Positions 1-8,063 of a DNA stretch of 64,000 nt are shown here, in pieces. Position 1 is the first letter of the stretch. The number at the start of each line of letters is the position of its first letter. The notes below the pieces were generated by a model. It ran no database searches. It was not told the origin of the DNA and saw only the letters and a list, made by a program, of their open reading frames with translations. The stretch lies in the NCBI GenBank assembly GCA_052266715.1, contig JBQPRB010000001.1. One strand, written 5' to 3'. The position numbers were made by a program, and so were the translations under genes. The DNA is from Jeotgalibaca sp052266715. Lineage in GTDB: Bacteria; Bacillota; Bacilli; Lactobacillales; Aerococcaceae.

Positions 1-15
1 ACTATTTCCGACCGT

Positions 16-270
16 TATAATTATTGCAATCAAAAGAATATAAAAAGTTATGACGGAATCCAGTAGGGATAAGGTTTTGCGATACTTAGAGAGCCGGTGG
101 CAGGTGGGAACCGGTACAACCTTAAACTGAATTACACTCCCGAACTTTCTTAAACAAGCGTTGAGCATACGTTACATGCACAAGAGGTTTCTTCCTTGCG
201 GAGAAGCAATCTGGGTGGTACCACGGTAAATTATCGTCCCTGACAGCAATGTCAGGGGCTTTTTTTATTC
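16..270 (+). promoter_or_regulatory. Tyrosine T-box riboswitch leader of tyrS
   Basis: This leader senses uncharged tRNA-Tyr and switches between an antiterminator and a terminator ahead of tyrS. A TATAAT -10 box lies at 16-21, with its -35 outside the window. The conserved AGAGAG of stem I is at about 90, a plausible TAC (Tyr) specifier at 133-135, and the T-box core GGGTGGTACCACGG at about 213-225. The terminator is CCCTGACA (238-245) paired with TGTCAGGG (250-257), followed by a T run to 267. The downstream gene being tyrS supports the Tyr specificity. The specifier was placed by eye and the 5' end is inferred. Confidence 0.9.
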
Positions 271-294
271 TTATAAAACGGAGGAGATAGTGAT

Positions 295-1557
295 ATGAAT
301 ATTATTGAAGATTTAGAATGGCGCGGCGCCATCAATCAACAAACAGACGCTGAAGGATTAGTAAAATTAATTGAAAAGAAAAGCATTGGTCTATACTGCG
401 GTATTGATGCTACAGGCGCAAGTATGCACATCGGCCATTTGATTCCTTTTATGATCCTGAAAAGATTCCAGCTCGCTGGTCACAAACCGGTTATCCTGAT
501 TGGGGCAGCTACAGGTTCAATCGGGGATCCAAGTGGAAAATCGGAAGAACGTGTGTTGCAATCTGAAGAAACGGTTGCTTACAACGCTCAAAAAATTACC
601 GAGCAAATGCAAAAACTATTCAAGGCTGGGGAAGCAGATTCCCAAATACGTTTGGTAAACAACCTTGATTGGACGAAAAACCTTACACTTTTGGACTTTT
701 TGCGTGACTTCGGTAAAAACTTCAACTTAAATACCATGCTGGCAAAAGATATCGTGGCCAGCCGGTTGGAAACGGGAATTTCCTTTACTGAATTCTCTTA
801 CCAAATTCTGCAGTCCATGGACTTCCTTCACTTATACCGTAACCTGGATGTACAATTGCAAGTCGGTGGTGCCGATCAATGGGGAAATATCACAGCCGGT
901 TTGGAATTAATCCGTAAAAAAGAAGGCACGGAAGCAGAAGCATTTGGCTTAACCATTCCTTTGATGTTAAAAGCTGATGGAACAAAATTCGGTAAAACAG
1001 CAGGAGGCGCAGTTTGGCTGGATGCTGAAATGACTACACCTTACGAATTTTACCAATTCTGGGTAAACCAGGACGACCGCGATGTCATTAAATACTTGAA
1101 ATACTTTACTTTCCTGACACAAGAAGAAATCAACGCCTTGGCTGAAAAAGTAGAAACAGAACCGCATAAACGTGAGGCACAAAAAACACTTGCTGCGGAA
1201 ATGACAAAATTTGTCCACGGTGAACAAGCTTTGAAGGATGCCTTGAAAATTACCGAAGCTCTTTTCACAGGAAACGTGAAGGAGCTCAACGCCAATGAAA
1301 TCGAACAAGGCTTCAAAAACATGCCTACCTTCGAATCCGATTTGACAGAACAAGAATTGGTAACGTGGTTGGTAGACTTGGGGATCGAACCATCCCGACG
1401 TCAATCACGTGAAGATATTCAAAACGGCGCTATTACCATCAACGGTGACAAAGTTACTGATTTGGATTTCGTCATTACCAAAGAAAATTCATTTGAAGGC
1501 CGCTTCATCATCGTCCGTCGCGGTAAGAAAAAATACTTCCTTGTGAAACTGGTGTAA
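295..1557 (+). CDS. tyrS: Tyrosyl-tRNA synthetase
   Basis: Cytoplasmic class I aminoacyl-tRNA synthetase that charges tRNA-Tyr. The 420-residue product has the usual bacterial TyrRS length. The HIGH signature is at residues 45-48 and the KFGKT (KMSKS-type) loop at 231-235, with the Rossmann catalytic core between them. The last 60-70 residues form an S4-like RNA-binding domain. The ATG follows a GGAGGAG ribosome binding site at 280-286. Expression should be controlled by the T-box leader just upstream. A GNAT gene begins 3 bp after the stop and is probably cotranscribed. Confidence 0.98.
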   Translation: MNIIEDLEWRGAINQQTDAEGLVKLIEKKSIGLYCGIDATGASMHIGHLIPFMILKRFQLAGHKPVILIGAATGSIGDPSGKSEERVLQSEETVAYNAQKITEQMQKLFKAGEADSQIRLVNNLDWTKNLTLLDFLRDFGKNFNLNTMLAKDIVASRLETGISFTEFSYQILQSMDFLHLYRNLDVQLQVGGADQWGNITAGLELIRKKEGTEAEAFGLTIPLMLKADGTKFGKTAGGAVWLDAEMTTPYEFYQFWVNQDDRDVIKYLKYFTFLTQEEINALAEKVETEPHKREAQKTLAAEMTKFVHGEQALKDALKITEALFTGNVKELNANEIEQGFKNMPTFESDLTEQELVTWLVDLGIEPSRRQSREDIQNGAITINGDKVTDLDFVITKENSFEGRFIIVRRGKKKYFLVKLV

Positions 1558-1560
1558 GGG

Positions 1561-2058
1561 ATGACTAAACTCGTTGCGGTAAAAGACACGCTTCAAGTCG
1601 AAGACATTGCCCAGATGGCAGATATCATCTGGCGCGAATATTACACACCCATTTTAGGCGAAGACCAAGTCAACTATATGCTGACCCATTTGCAATCTGA
1701 AGCCAAAATGATCCAAGATATTGCAGACAGTAAAGCCGAGTATTTTATCGTGGAAGTTGGGGTAAGCGATAGTGGCTACGTCGCTATCGAATGGCACGAA
1801 GATGCACTTTTCCTGAGCAAGCTCTATCTTTTGAAAGAAGCACGCGGACAAGGTAATGCCTATGTGATTTTGCAACAATTAATTGAAATGGCTAAAAACC
1901 GTCATCTCGGTGCAATTGAACTGACTGTAAACAAATACAACGATGCCTCCATCGCCTTCTATGAAAAAATAGGCTTTGAACGCATCGATGCAGTCGTTTC
2001 CGATATCGGTGGCGGCTACGTGATGGACGATTTCGTCTACCGCCTTAGCATCCACTAA
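1561..2058 (+). CDS. GNAT-family N-acetyltransferase
   Basis: Predicted acetyl-CoA-dependent N-acetyltransferase of unknown substrate, 165 residues. The acetyl-CoA binding region is visible around residues 89-110 (LYLLKEARGQGNA, motif A with an R-G-Q-G-N core), followed by the typical C-terminal YNDASIAFYEKIGF element that completes the fold. It starts 3 bp after the tyrS stop, so translation is likely coupled and transcription shared under the T-box. The gene is followed directly by the left half of an intergenic hairpin into which an insertion sequence has jumped. Confidence 0.85.
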   Translation: MTKLVAVKDTLQVEDIAQMADIIWREYYTPILGEDQVNYMLTHLQSEAKMIQDIADSKAEYFIVEVGVSDSGYVAIEWHEDALFLSKLYLLKEARGQGNAYVILQQLIEMAKNRHLGAIELTVNKYNDASIAFYEKIGFERIDAVVSDIGGGYVMDDFVYRLSIH

Positions 2059-2063
2059 ACGTA

Positions 2064-2083
2064 GGAAAGAGGCTGGGACAAAA
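2064..2083. repeat. Left arm of the structured intergenic repeat, cut off by the IS
   Basis: AGGAAAGAGGCTGGGA here is the exact reverse complement of TCCCAGCCTCTTTCCT at 3795-3810. Removing the IS rejoins the two as one perfect 16-bp stem with a short A-rich loop. That hairpin would end convergent transcription from the GNAT gene and from the minus-strand genes at 3.9-6.2 kb. Confidence 0.85.
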
Positions 2084-2169
2084 TGAACTGCCCCCTGTCA
2101 AGTAGACAGGTAAAAAAACAAAGTATTTTAGACCATGCATGTAAAAATGTGTGGTCTTTTTTGTCGCGT

Positions 2170-3111
2170 TTATGCAATCATTTGTAGAATCTTCTCTTCC
2201 GTAGGAATCGCTAATCCCATATCCAAAGTGACGCGTTCATTGTTGAAGAACGCGATGTATGCCTTGATTTTCCGGTCTAAGTACGCCGGTGTGTCAAACG
2301 TATCCAGGTTAAACATCTCCACCTTGAGCGTACCCCAAAAGCCTTCCATAGGGCCGTTGTCAATACATTTCGAGACGCGCGACATACTATGGATTATCTC
2401 GTGATCTTTGATTATCTTGTTAAAGGCATGGGAGGTGTACTGGGAACCGCGGTCGCTATGGATCAGGGTAGTTTCAGGATTTACATCACCCAAAATCTGC
2501 TTTAGTGTATCCAGTACTAACGGGTTGTCATTGCGGTGACTTGTTTTATAAGCCACGATTTTCTTTGACCCAAGGTCATAAATGGCGCTCAGGTAACGTT
2601 TCGTCCCGTTGGTCAACCGAAACTCCGTGACATCAGTCAGTAACTTCTCCATGGGATGCTCTGCGTGGAACTGACGGTTTAACAGATTCTCCGCTACATG
2701 TAAGGCCTTGTGCGGCACATAGTTCTTTCTCTTGCGACGGATGACTGCTGCTATCCCCATGATTTTCATTAAGCGATGGATACATTTGTGATTCACTTCT
2801 GCTCTTCTAAAGAAGTTTAGAAAGATGGTCATTCTCCGGTAGCCGTAAATCCCTCCAAAAACCTCATGGATCCCTTTAATCGCTCGCATCAGTTTCAGGC
2901 GCTTCAATTCGGCTTCTGAAGGCTCGCGTTTCAACCATTTGTAATAGCTCGATCTGGCAATGCCCAGTATATCGCAAAGATGGGTAATGGGATATTTATG
3001 CTTTAATTCTTCAATAGTCAGATATTCTACTTCTTGTCTAACTCCTGAGATTTGAGACTCCCAGCGATCTTTCGGCGCTTTTTTAACGCATCGTTCTCCA
3101 TCTCCAGCCAT
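2170..3111 (-). CDS. IS3-family transposase OrfB (DDE integrase)
   Basis: Catalytic part of an IS150-type transposase with an rve-type integrase core. The DDE residues are visible as D in TDVTEF, D in HSDRGSQY and E in NGPMEGFWG. The N-terminal part carries the HTH_21-like region YPITHLCDILGIARSSYYKW. It should be made as an OrfAB fusion by -1 slippage on A_AAA_AAG, which reads as CTTTTTT at 3078-3084 on the plus strand. The open frame therefore starts upstream of the slip site and the listed ATG need not be used. The frame is intact. Confidence 0.93.
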   Translation of the reverse strand: MAGDGERCVKKAPKDRWESQISGVRQEVEYLTIEELKHKYPITHLCDILGIARSSYYKWLKREPSEAELKRLKLMRAIKGIHEVFGGIYGYRRMTIFLNFFRRAEVNHKCIHRLMKIMGIAAVIRRKRKNYVPHKALHVAENLLNRQFHAEHPMEKLLTDVTEFRLTNGTKRYLSAIYDLGSKKIVAYKTSHRNDNPLVLDTLKQILGDVNPETTLIHSDRGSQYTSHAFNKIIKDHEIIHSMSRVSKCIDNGPMEGFWGTLKVEMFNLDTFDTPAYLDRKIKAYIAFFNNERVTLDMGLAIPTEEKILQMIA

Positions 3112-3727
3112 TTGTTTCTGGCTTTGAGTGTCTCTACTTCTGCGTTTAAATGTTCTTCCGTTGTTTGAATTTCCGTGGGCTTCCCGCGGCCCCGGTTGTC
3201 TTCCAGACCTTTCGGTCCATGCTTTTTGTATTTGTTCACCCAGGAATAAATGTTATTGTAACTTACCTGGTTTTCTCCGCTGCTTCCTGATAAGTCAGGC
3301 GATTGTCGATGTAATCTTCTACGATTTTTAATTTTTCTTCATATGATTTTTTGACACCCGTCATGTGGTACACCTCAGATTTCGGAGAATACGTCTCATT
3401 CTCTTTTCCTTCAGTATACCGGTTTACCCATTTGTTTACCGTTGTTTTCGATGGAATGTTATATTTAGCGGCTAAGTATGAAAAGCCGTAACCCGTCTGT
3501 AGATATTCAGCCACAATTTTCTGCTTGAATTCTTTCGAATAACTGTGGTAATTCTTTTGGTATCGGATCCCTTCCATGCCATGGTCCTGGTACCGATGGA
3601 CATAATTCATAAAAGTGGTGTCAGATAGTTTTAGATGGTGCTGATCGACAAGCGTTTGATAAGGAACACACCTCAGGTGTAAACCAATGAAATGTAACAG
3701 TTCTGCCTCGGTATGTTTTCTAGCCAT
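3027..3727 (-). pseudogene. IS3-family OrfA, interrupted by a one-base frameshift
   Basis: DNA-binding subunit of the IS. The first 154 codons (3727 down to 3263) carry two helix-turn-helix units plus the start of a third (LTYQEAAEKT), then hit a stop. The third unit continues in the -1 frame (QVSYNNIYSWVNKYKKHG, through 3239-3027) and ends in a leucine-zipper-like stretch before the OrfB slip site. The break lies at a run of four A residues (TTTT at 3271-3274 on the plus strand); one more A would restore the frame. A one-base deletion is the simplest reading, with a second programmed slip as an alternative. Confidence 0.8.
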
Positions 3728-3790
3728 AGAAAAAAGCCCCCTTCAAAGTAGTTTGCTTTTTACAGTGTCTACTATGAAGGGAGCTTATCA

Positions 3791-3950
3791 AAACTCCCAG
3801 CCTCTTTCCTGTATACGTACATCTGCCCCGTAAACGTGTTCCAAAAGGCAGCCCCGACGTCACTTCACGAAATAATGCTCAGATGGTCTGCGACCATCTG
3901 AGCATTATTCGTTCCAGTGATTCGGGGCTAAACGCCTTTTGTCCCACTCT
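3791..3950 (-). repeat. Structured intergenic repeat, copy 1 (right part)
   Basis: Together with 2064-2083 this forms an element of roughly 175-180 bp seen again at 22681-22855 and 55637-55811. Its parts are a terminal hairpin whose arm ends at 3810, a conserved linker with CTGTATACG and TAAACGTG, and a long hairpin. That hairpin pairs GCCCCGA with TCGGGGC and, inside it, GAATAATGCTCAGATGGTC with its complement around a TGC loop. The outer bases AAAAGGC and GCCTTTTGTCCC close it. The element begins inside the last codons of the membrane protein gene that ends at 3928. Confidence 0.85.
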
Positions 3951-4308
3951 CGTTCTTTTTGATTTCTCTTCTTTTTAATTTGATGACAACGTTGATGCCA
4001 ATAACCAACACACCCACAATGACCATTATCCAGATATTGGTGACATGCAACCAGTGCAGCACCAACAATGCGATTCCGTAAAAGATAAATGTTACAAAAT
4101 CCCATTTATCTTCCCAATTATCACCTTCACTGCCACTTTTATCCAGGCGCTTCAATACCCAATTGACGGAAAAAAGCCCCAGGGCGGCAACAAAGACAAA
4201 TATGATGTTCTCATAATCACCCAGTATCTCACCAAAATTCCGCTTCAAAATAACTATCAAAACGACGAATAAAGCTTGAAAAAGATTTTCTTTTTCCTTT
4301 AAATTCAT
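3928..4308 (-). CDS. Small four-helix membrane protein of unknown function
   Basis: I do not recognise a family. The 126 residues contain four hydrophobic segments (about 9-22, 34-52, 70-88 and 91-110) separated by short charged loops, with a Lys/Arg-rich C-terminus, so it should sit in the cytoplasmic membrane. The ATG overlaps the SpxH stop in an ATGA junction, which implies translational coupling. The last residues (ESGTKGV) and the stop are encoded by the interspersed repeat, so the natural C-terminus may once have been different. Confidence 0.7.
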   Translation of the reverse strand: MNLKEKENLFQALFVVLIVILKRNFGEILGDYENIIFVFVAALGLFSVNWVLKRLDKSGSEGDNWEDKWDFVTFIFYGIALLVLHWLHVTNIWIMVIVGVLVIGINVVIKLKRREIKKNESGTKGV

Positions 4309-5144
4309 ACAGACGTCAACCTTTTATAATAGTTTTGTCCCAGTACTTCGCCCTTTTGAACATTTTCTTTCCCCATAATCATATCTACAAAGGTCGGCAC
4401 TTCTGATTCTTCCAGATTATACAGGACTTCAATTTCCCGATTTAAAAGGAACGGTGTGGTTTGCATCACGATATCCAGGCTCGGAACTGGTGTCTGAATC
4501 AATTCATCCACGCCCAAGACTTGTTTCAAGGCGTTTTCCAATGCTTCATACGGTTGAGCACCGACAATTTTAACCCCTTGGTTTTCTTGGTTAACCAATA
4601 CAATGGTCGGGAAACCAGTGGCTGTCAATGCTTGTGACAAGCCCAAATCACTATTAAGAAGTGTGCGTCCTTCAAAAGAATCCGCATCATCCAAAATTTT
4701 AACTGAATCGAGACCCATCTCATCCAGAATCGAAGCCAGAACATCACGTTTGGAAATATCCTGGTTCCAGACCATGACGTTTTCGCGTAATTTACGTAAA
4801 AAAGGACTCGCTTTTTCCGGGAAATCACGGCGCACAATTTGGTACGCTTGGGAACTCGGGAAAGATGAATCAATCGGTTCATCTAACCATATACGGCCAT
4901 CAATGACCATGCGCGAGTAATCGCCAATTTCACGCCAGTGTTGCGCTACATCAGCCGCTGTGTTAATACCGTTACCACTATCGCCCCCAAATTTTTCCCA
5001 TTTCTCAATCATGCCACCCATTACGGTTACATCTTTATTGAAATAGGAAGCATATTGATAACGAAATTTTCGTAACGTGGGCTCAAATGCCCAACAAAAT
5101 GAACACAAAGGATCCGTTGCGTAATACAAATCAACTTTATTCAT
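4305..5144 (-). CDS. spxH: SpxH-like ClpXP adaptor (DsbA-family thioredoxin fold)
   Basis: Predicted cytoplasmic adaptor (YjbH/SpxH family) that delivers the redox regulator Spx to ClpXP. From the chosen start the product is 279 residues and begins VDLYYATDPLCSFCWAFEP; CSFC is the CxxC pair at about 14-17 and the following Trp is typical of the family. The open frame extends upstream, but that part overlaps the small gene at 5137-5280, and the ATG at 5144 overlaps the small gene's stop, so coupled translation is likely. Function is inferred from the family. Confidence 0.85.
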   Translation of the reverse strand: MNKVDLYYATDPLCSFCWAFEPTLRKFRYQYASYFNKDVTVMGGMIEKWEKFGGDSGNGINTAADVAQHWREIGDYSRMVIDGRIWLDEPIDSSFPSSQAYQIVRRDFPEKASPFLRKLRENVMVWNQDISKRDVLASILDEMGLDSVKILDDADSFEGRTLLNSDLGLSQALTATGFPTIVLVNQENQGVKIVGAQPYEALENALKQVLGVDELIQTPVPSLDIVMQTTPFLLNREIEVLYNLEESEVPTFVDMIMGKENVQKGEVLGQNYYKRLTSV

Positions 5145-5280
5145 CAGCTTCACTCTTTTCTTCAGCTTCGTCGTTTGTTTCAAGCACTGGTCCACATAAT
5201 CCTGTAACAGGATCACAGAACATCCCTGCGGGTACTTCATTTGTTTCTGGTTCAATAAAAGTAAATTTAGGTGTTGTCAT
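5137..5280 (-). CDS. 47-residue protein with a C-x6-C pair, coupled to spxH
   Basis: A short frame starting MTTPKFTFIEPE and containing MFCDPVTGLCGPV, ending in an acidic tail (EAEEKSEADE). The ATG at 5280 has a strong AGAGGGGA ribosome binding site 8 nt upstream, and its stop overlaps the SpxH start. I do not know its function. The two cysteines spaced by six residues, next to a thiol-based Spx adaptor, suggest a redox or zinc-linked partner, but that is inference. Confidence 0.75.
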   Translation of the reverse strand: MTTPKFTFIEPETNEVPAGMFCDPVTGLCGPVLETNDEAEEKSEADE

Positions 5281-5301
5281 TCATTATTCCCCTCTCATCA
5301 T

Positions 5302-5484
5302 CTAGTTGCCCCACTCTTTCGGACTCCAAGAACGCCCATCAATTTCACCTTCAGCTTGTTCAATTCGTTTATACTGTTCCTGAATGAGTTCGGCGAATTC
5401 CTGATACAAGGCAATCTGGCGGTAATCTTTACTTATTTCTTTTAAATAGTTAATTTGAGAAAGCATCCATTCCTTTTGTTCCAT
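5302..5484 (-). CDS. 60-residue hypothetical protein
   Basis: Highly charged, predicted helical protein (MEQKEWMLSQINYLKEISKD...) ending RSWSPKEWGN. I do not recognise it. The ATG follows AAGGAG by 6 nt and sits just behind the stop of the flavodoxin-fold gene, so it belongs to the same minus-strand operon as spxH. Good ribosome binding site and tight packing support a real gene. Confidence 0.7.
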   Translation of the reverse strand: MEQKEWMLSQINYLKEISKDYRQIALYQEFAELIQEQYKRIEQAEGEIDGRSWSPKEWGN

Positions 5485-5487
5485 CGC

Positions 5488-6180
5488 TTACTCCTTCATT
5501 TCCTGAAGTGTCCAGTTCAAGTCATTCAAATATTCACGGTTGGTTTGCATTTGATCAATTAACAAATCAACCAATGTACGGTCTTCGGCTGGTAACATTT
5601 CTTTTCCAAGTATCAATAGCTCCCGTTCAAACCACATTTCCCGCTCTTCCAACGTCATTTTCGCTGGACCTGTTAAAGCTTGACGATAACGAATCAATAA
5701 CTTGCGGCGTTCACTTTCACTCATGTAATCAAATTGTGAAATGACAAATACCGGCAAATATACCAGCTCGCATTTTGTTGCCATAGCTTGAAAGGGCCGT
5801 AATAGTTCTGGAAGGGTGAAATCTTCAGATTCACCCGGTTGGTAGGCTTTTTCAGGGACCCCAGTAGCAATGACCAGCAAGAGTTCTTTACTTGCAAGCT
5901 GACTACCATAACGACCATATGCAAAGCCCTCCGTTAAAACCGAATCTTGCCATTTCTTTAATAATGGTGGCGAACTGTACCAGTAAAGAGGAAATTGAAA
6001 TACGATTCGGTCATGTGCTTTTAACAAGTTTTGTTCCTGGTTCACATCGATGATGCCATCCGGGTATTTCTCTTCTAAATGATGCCACGTGATATTTTCT
6101 GTTGGCAAACTTTCCCATAAAAACCGCTGTGTGTGCGACTCCCTTAATTCGGGATGTGAAACGATGACTAAAGTCTTCAT
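5488..6180 (-). CDS. Flavodoxin-fold NAD(P)H dehydrogenase (quinone)
   Basis: 230-residue protein starting MKTLVIVSHPELRESHTQ, typical of the KefF/MdaB/YwrO class of FMN-dependent NAD(P)H:quinone or azo reductases. The segment FQFPLYWYSSPPLLKKWQDSVL is the family's FMN and substrate loop. The start at 6180 was preferred over an upstream in-frame codon because AGGAAGGAG lies just before it. It heads an operon with the 60-residue protein, the Cys-pair peptide and spxH, which hints at a role in redox or disulfide stress. Confidence 0.88.
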   Translation of the reverse strand: MKTLVIVSHPELRESHTQRFLWESLPTENITWHHLEEKYPDGIIDVNQEQNLLKAHDRIVFQFPLYWYSSPPLLKKWQDSVLTEGFAYGRYGSQLASKELLLVIATGVPEKAYQPGESEDFTLPELLRPFQAMATKCELVYLPVFVISQFDYMSESERRKLLIRYRQALTGPAKMTLEEREMWFERELLILGKEMLPAEDRTLVDLLIDQMQTNREYLNDLNWTLQEMKE

Positions 6181-6316
6181 GAATTCTCCTTCCTCTACTG
6201 ATAGTGCTTCTAAAATCATAGCAAGGGTAGTCGAAAAAAGCAATTTTACTGCTTATTTTAAAGGAAAGCAAAGAAGCCAGGACAATAGCCCCAGCTCCTC
6301 TCTTGCTTGCCAACCA

Positions 6317-8038
6317 TTATAGTTTAGCTTGCCATTTGTTCGCCCAAACATTCTCGTTAGGCGTTCCTTTAAATTCGGATTTGCCTTCCAGTTTGTCAAT
6401 TACTTGACGAATTGTTTCTTCGTTATTGTGGTAAGCATTCACGAATGTCTTAACCATTGTTGCATCATGCAAGTGTGTCGTGAAGTTCAATGAAACAAAT
6501 ACGGTTGGAACTTCCCAGACATACCAAGGAACTTCATTGGACATTGCTGTCTTCCATTGGATACGGTAGTTGTTTTGTGCACCATAACCAGCAACATTTG
6601 AAACAGTCAAAGCTAAGTCAACATTTTCACGGTATTCCAAAGTTTTACCTTTGACACGTGTATTTCCATCGTTGACTGTAACTTCGTAACCGCGACGCTT
6701 TAATTCCTCAACAAAGAACTCCAAAGCGTTATCCTCTGTTGCTACGTTCATCGCTTTTTCGCCTTCTAAGTAATACAAACGCACTCGGCGGTGTGTTTCC
6801 GGGCTGATTGGCAAGTTGTTTTGTGTGTCCTTAACCAATGTAATTCCTTTGTCAGCTGCATCTGCACGCATTTGTAAATGTTTTTCAGAACCAATGACTT
6901 CAAGTTCGGATTTGTCTTTCAACAAAGTACCTTCTGCTTGTTTCACATGTAGGTTCAATTTAGCTTTCAAACCGAGGATACGACGCAATGCATCTGTCAT
7001 ACGCTCTTCAGTGATGACACCATTTTTATAGCCGTTCATCATGAACATGAAGTCTTCTTCAATATCATTGAAGAACAGGAACATGTCACAACCTGCTGCG
7101 ATGGATTGTGGTACATAGTCTTCACGGCGCATTGCTGACGTCATACCCAACATGTGAGCAGCATCAGTAATAACCATACCGTTAAAGTCTAGATTAGTTT
7201 TTAACAAACCGTTAATCAATTCAGGAGCCAATGTTGCAGGCAAGATCTCTTCATCTTTCAATGAAGGATCTAATTGTTTTTGGTATTCAGGCAACGCGAT
7301 GTGACCTGCCATGATCATTTCAACACCGTTTTCGATGTGGTTGCGATAAACGCGGCCAAATGAATCTTCCCATTCGTCAACGGACAATTCGTTAACACCT
7401 AAAACCAAATGTTGGTCACGTTCTTCAGTACCGTCTCCTGGCCAGTGTTTGATACATTGGATGATTTCACTTTGCGTTAAACCTTCCAAGTATGCATTTG
7501 TATATTTGATTACACTGTCTGCGTTGGTACCGTAAGCACGTGTGTTTACGATGGTATTGCGCCAGTTCATTAAAATATCTACACATGGGTCGAAGTTCGT
7601 ATTAACACCTAATGCAGTCGCTTCAACGCCGGAAACATATCCAGCATTGTAAGCAACAGACGTATCTCCAGCCGCTTCGGCTTGTGCACCAGAAGCGATG
7701 TAAGTACCATCGTTCGTTGCACCGTTACCACCCGCGTCACAGTTTGCAGCGACAAGCAAAGGAATTTTACTGTATGACTGCAATTCGTTCAACAAGTTTT
7801 GTACTTGTTCTGAATCTTGGCCTTTATAACGTGCCCCACCAATGTGATATTTCTGAACAATTTGTTCGTTTGTCAATGCATTACCACTGTACTCGTCTTT
7901 CCCCGGGAAGAACAAGTTAACAAAAAGTTGCCCTATTTTTTCCTCGTCAGTCATGGATGCAATCGTATCTTCCACCCATTTGATTTGATCAGAATTCAAG
8001 TTATAAGGCTTCTTTGTTAAGTCTACTAATTTAGCCAC
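6317..8038 (-). CDS. Glycoside hydrolase family 3, NagZ-like, in the uronate block
   Basis: 573-residue GH3 enzyme without a signal peptide, so intracellular. The (beta/alpha)8 domain carries KHWPGDG at 197-203, an Asp-x-His dyad D208/H210 as in NagZ-type beta-N-acetylhexosaminidases, and the nucleophile D292 in VITDAAHM. A second alpha/beta domain fills the C-terminal third. The start is GTG at 8038, with AAGGGAG upstream. It lies behind the HAD gene and downstream of the uxu genes, so it probably releases sugars from uronate-containing oligosaccharides. A paralogue is at 37125-38885. Exact substrate unknown. Confidence 0.88.
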   Translation of the reverse strand: MAKLVDLTKKPYNLNSDQIKWVEDTIASMTDEEKIGQLFVNLFFPGKDEYSGNALTNEQIVQKYHIGGARYKGQDSEQVQNLLNELQSYSKIPLLVAANCDAGGNGATNDGTYIASGAQAEAAGDTSVAYNAGYVSGVEATALGVNTNFDPCVDILMNWRNTIVNTRAYGTNADSVIKYTNAYLEGLTQSEIIQCIKHWPGDGTEERDQHLVLGVNELSVDEWEDSFGRVYRNHIENGVEMIMAGHIALPEYQKQLDPSLKDEEILPATLAPELINGLLKTNLDFNGMVITDAAHMLGMTSAMRREDYVPQSIAAGCDMFLFFNDIEEDFMFMMNGYKNGVITEERMTDALRRILGLKAKLNLHVKQAEGTLLKDKSELEVIGSEKHLQMRADAADKGITLVKDTQNNLPISPETHRRVRLYYLEGEKAMNVATEDNALEFFVEELKRRGYEVTVNDGNTRVKGKTLEYRENVDLALTVSNVAGYGAQNNYRIQWKTAMSNEVPWYVWEVPTVFVSLNFTTHLHDATMVKTFVNAYHNNEETIRQVIDKLEGKSEFKGTPNENVWANKWQAKL

Positions 8039-8063
8039 TATTTTATCGCTCCCTTTTCTTTTC

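Larger units (their letters stand above)
2084..3790 (-). mobile_element. IS3-family (IS150-like) insertion sequence, about 1.7 kb
   Basis: The element runs from TGAACTGCCCCC (2084) to the matching inverted end ...GGGAGCTTATCA (3790). The imperfect terminal inverted repeats share the core AGTAGACA with a following G(T)AAAAA and end in TG/CA as in IS3 elements. The flanks show a 3-bp AAA target duplication (2081-2083 and 3791-3793). Inside are orfA, broken by one base, and orfB, joined by a -1 frameshift window, both on the minus strand. The target was the loop of the terminal hairpin of an interspersed repeat. Boundaries were read by eye and could move by a few bases. Confidence 0.9.
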
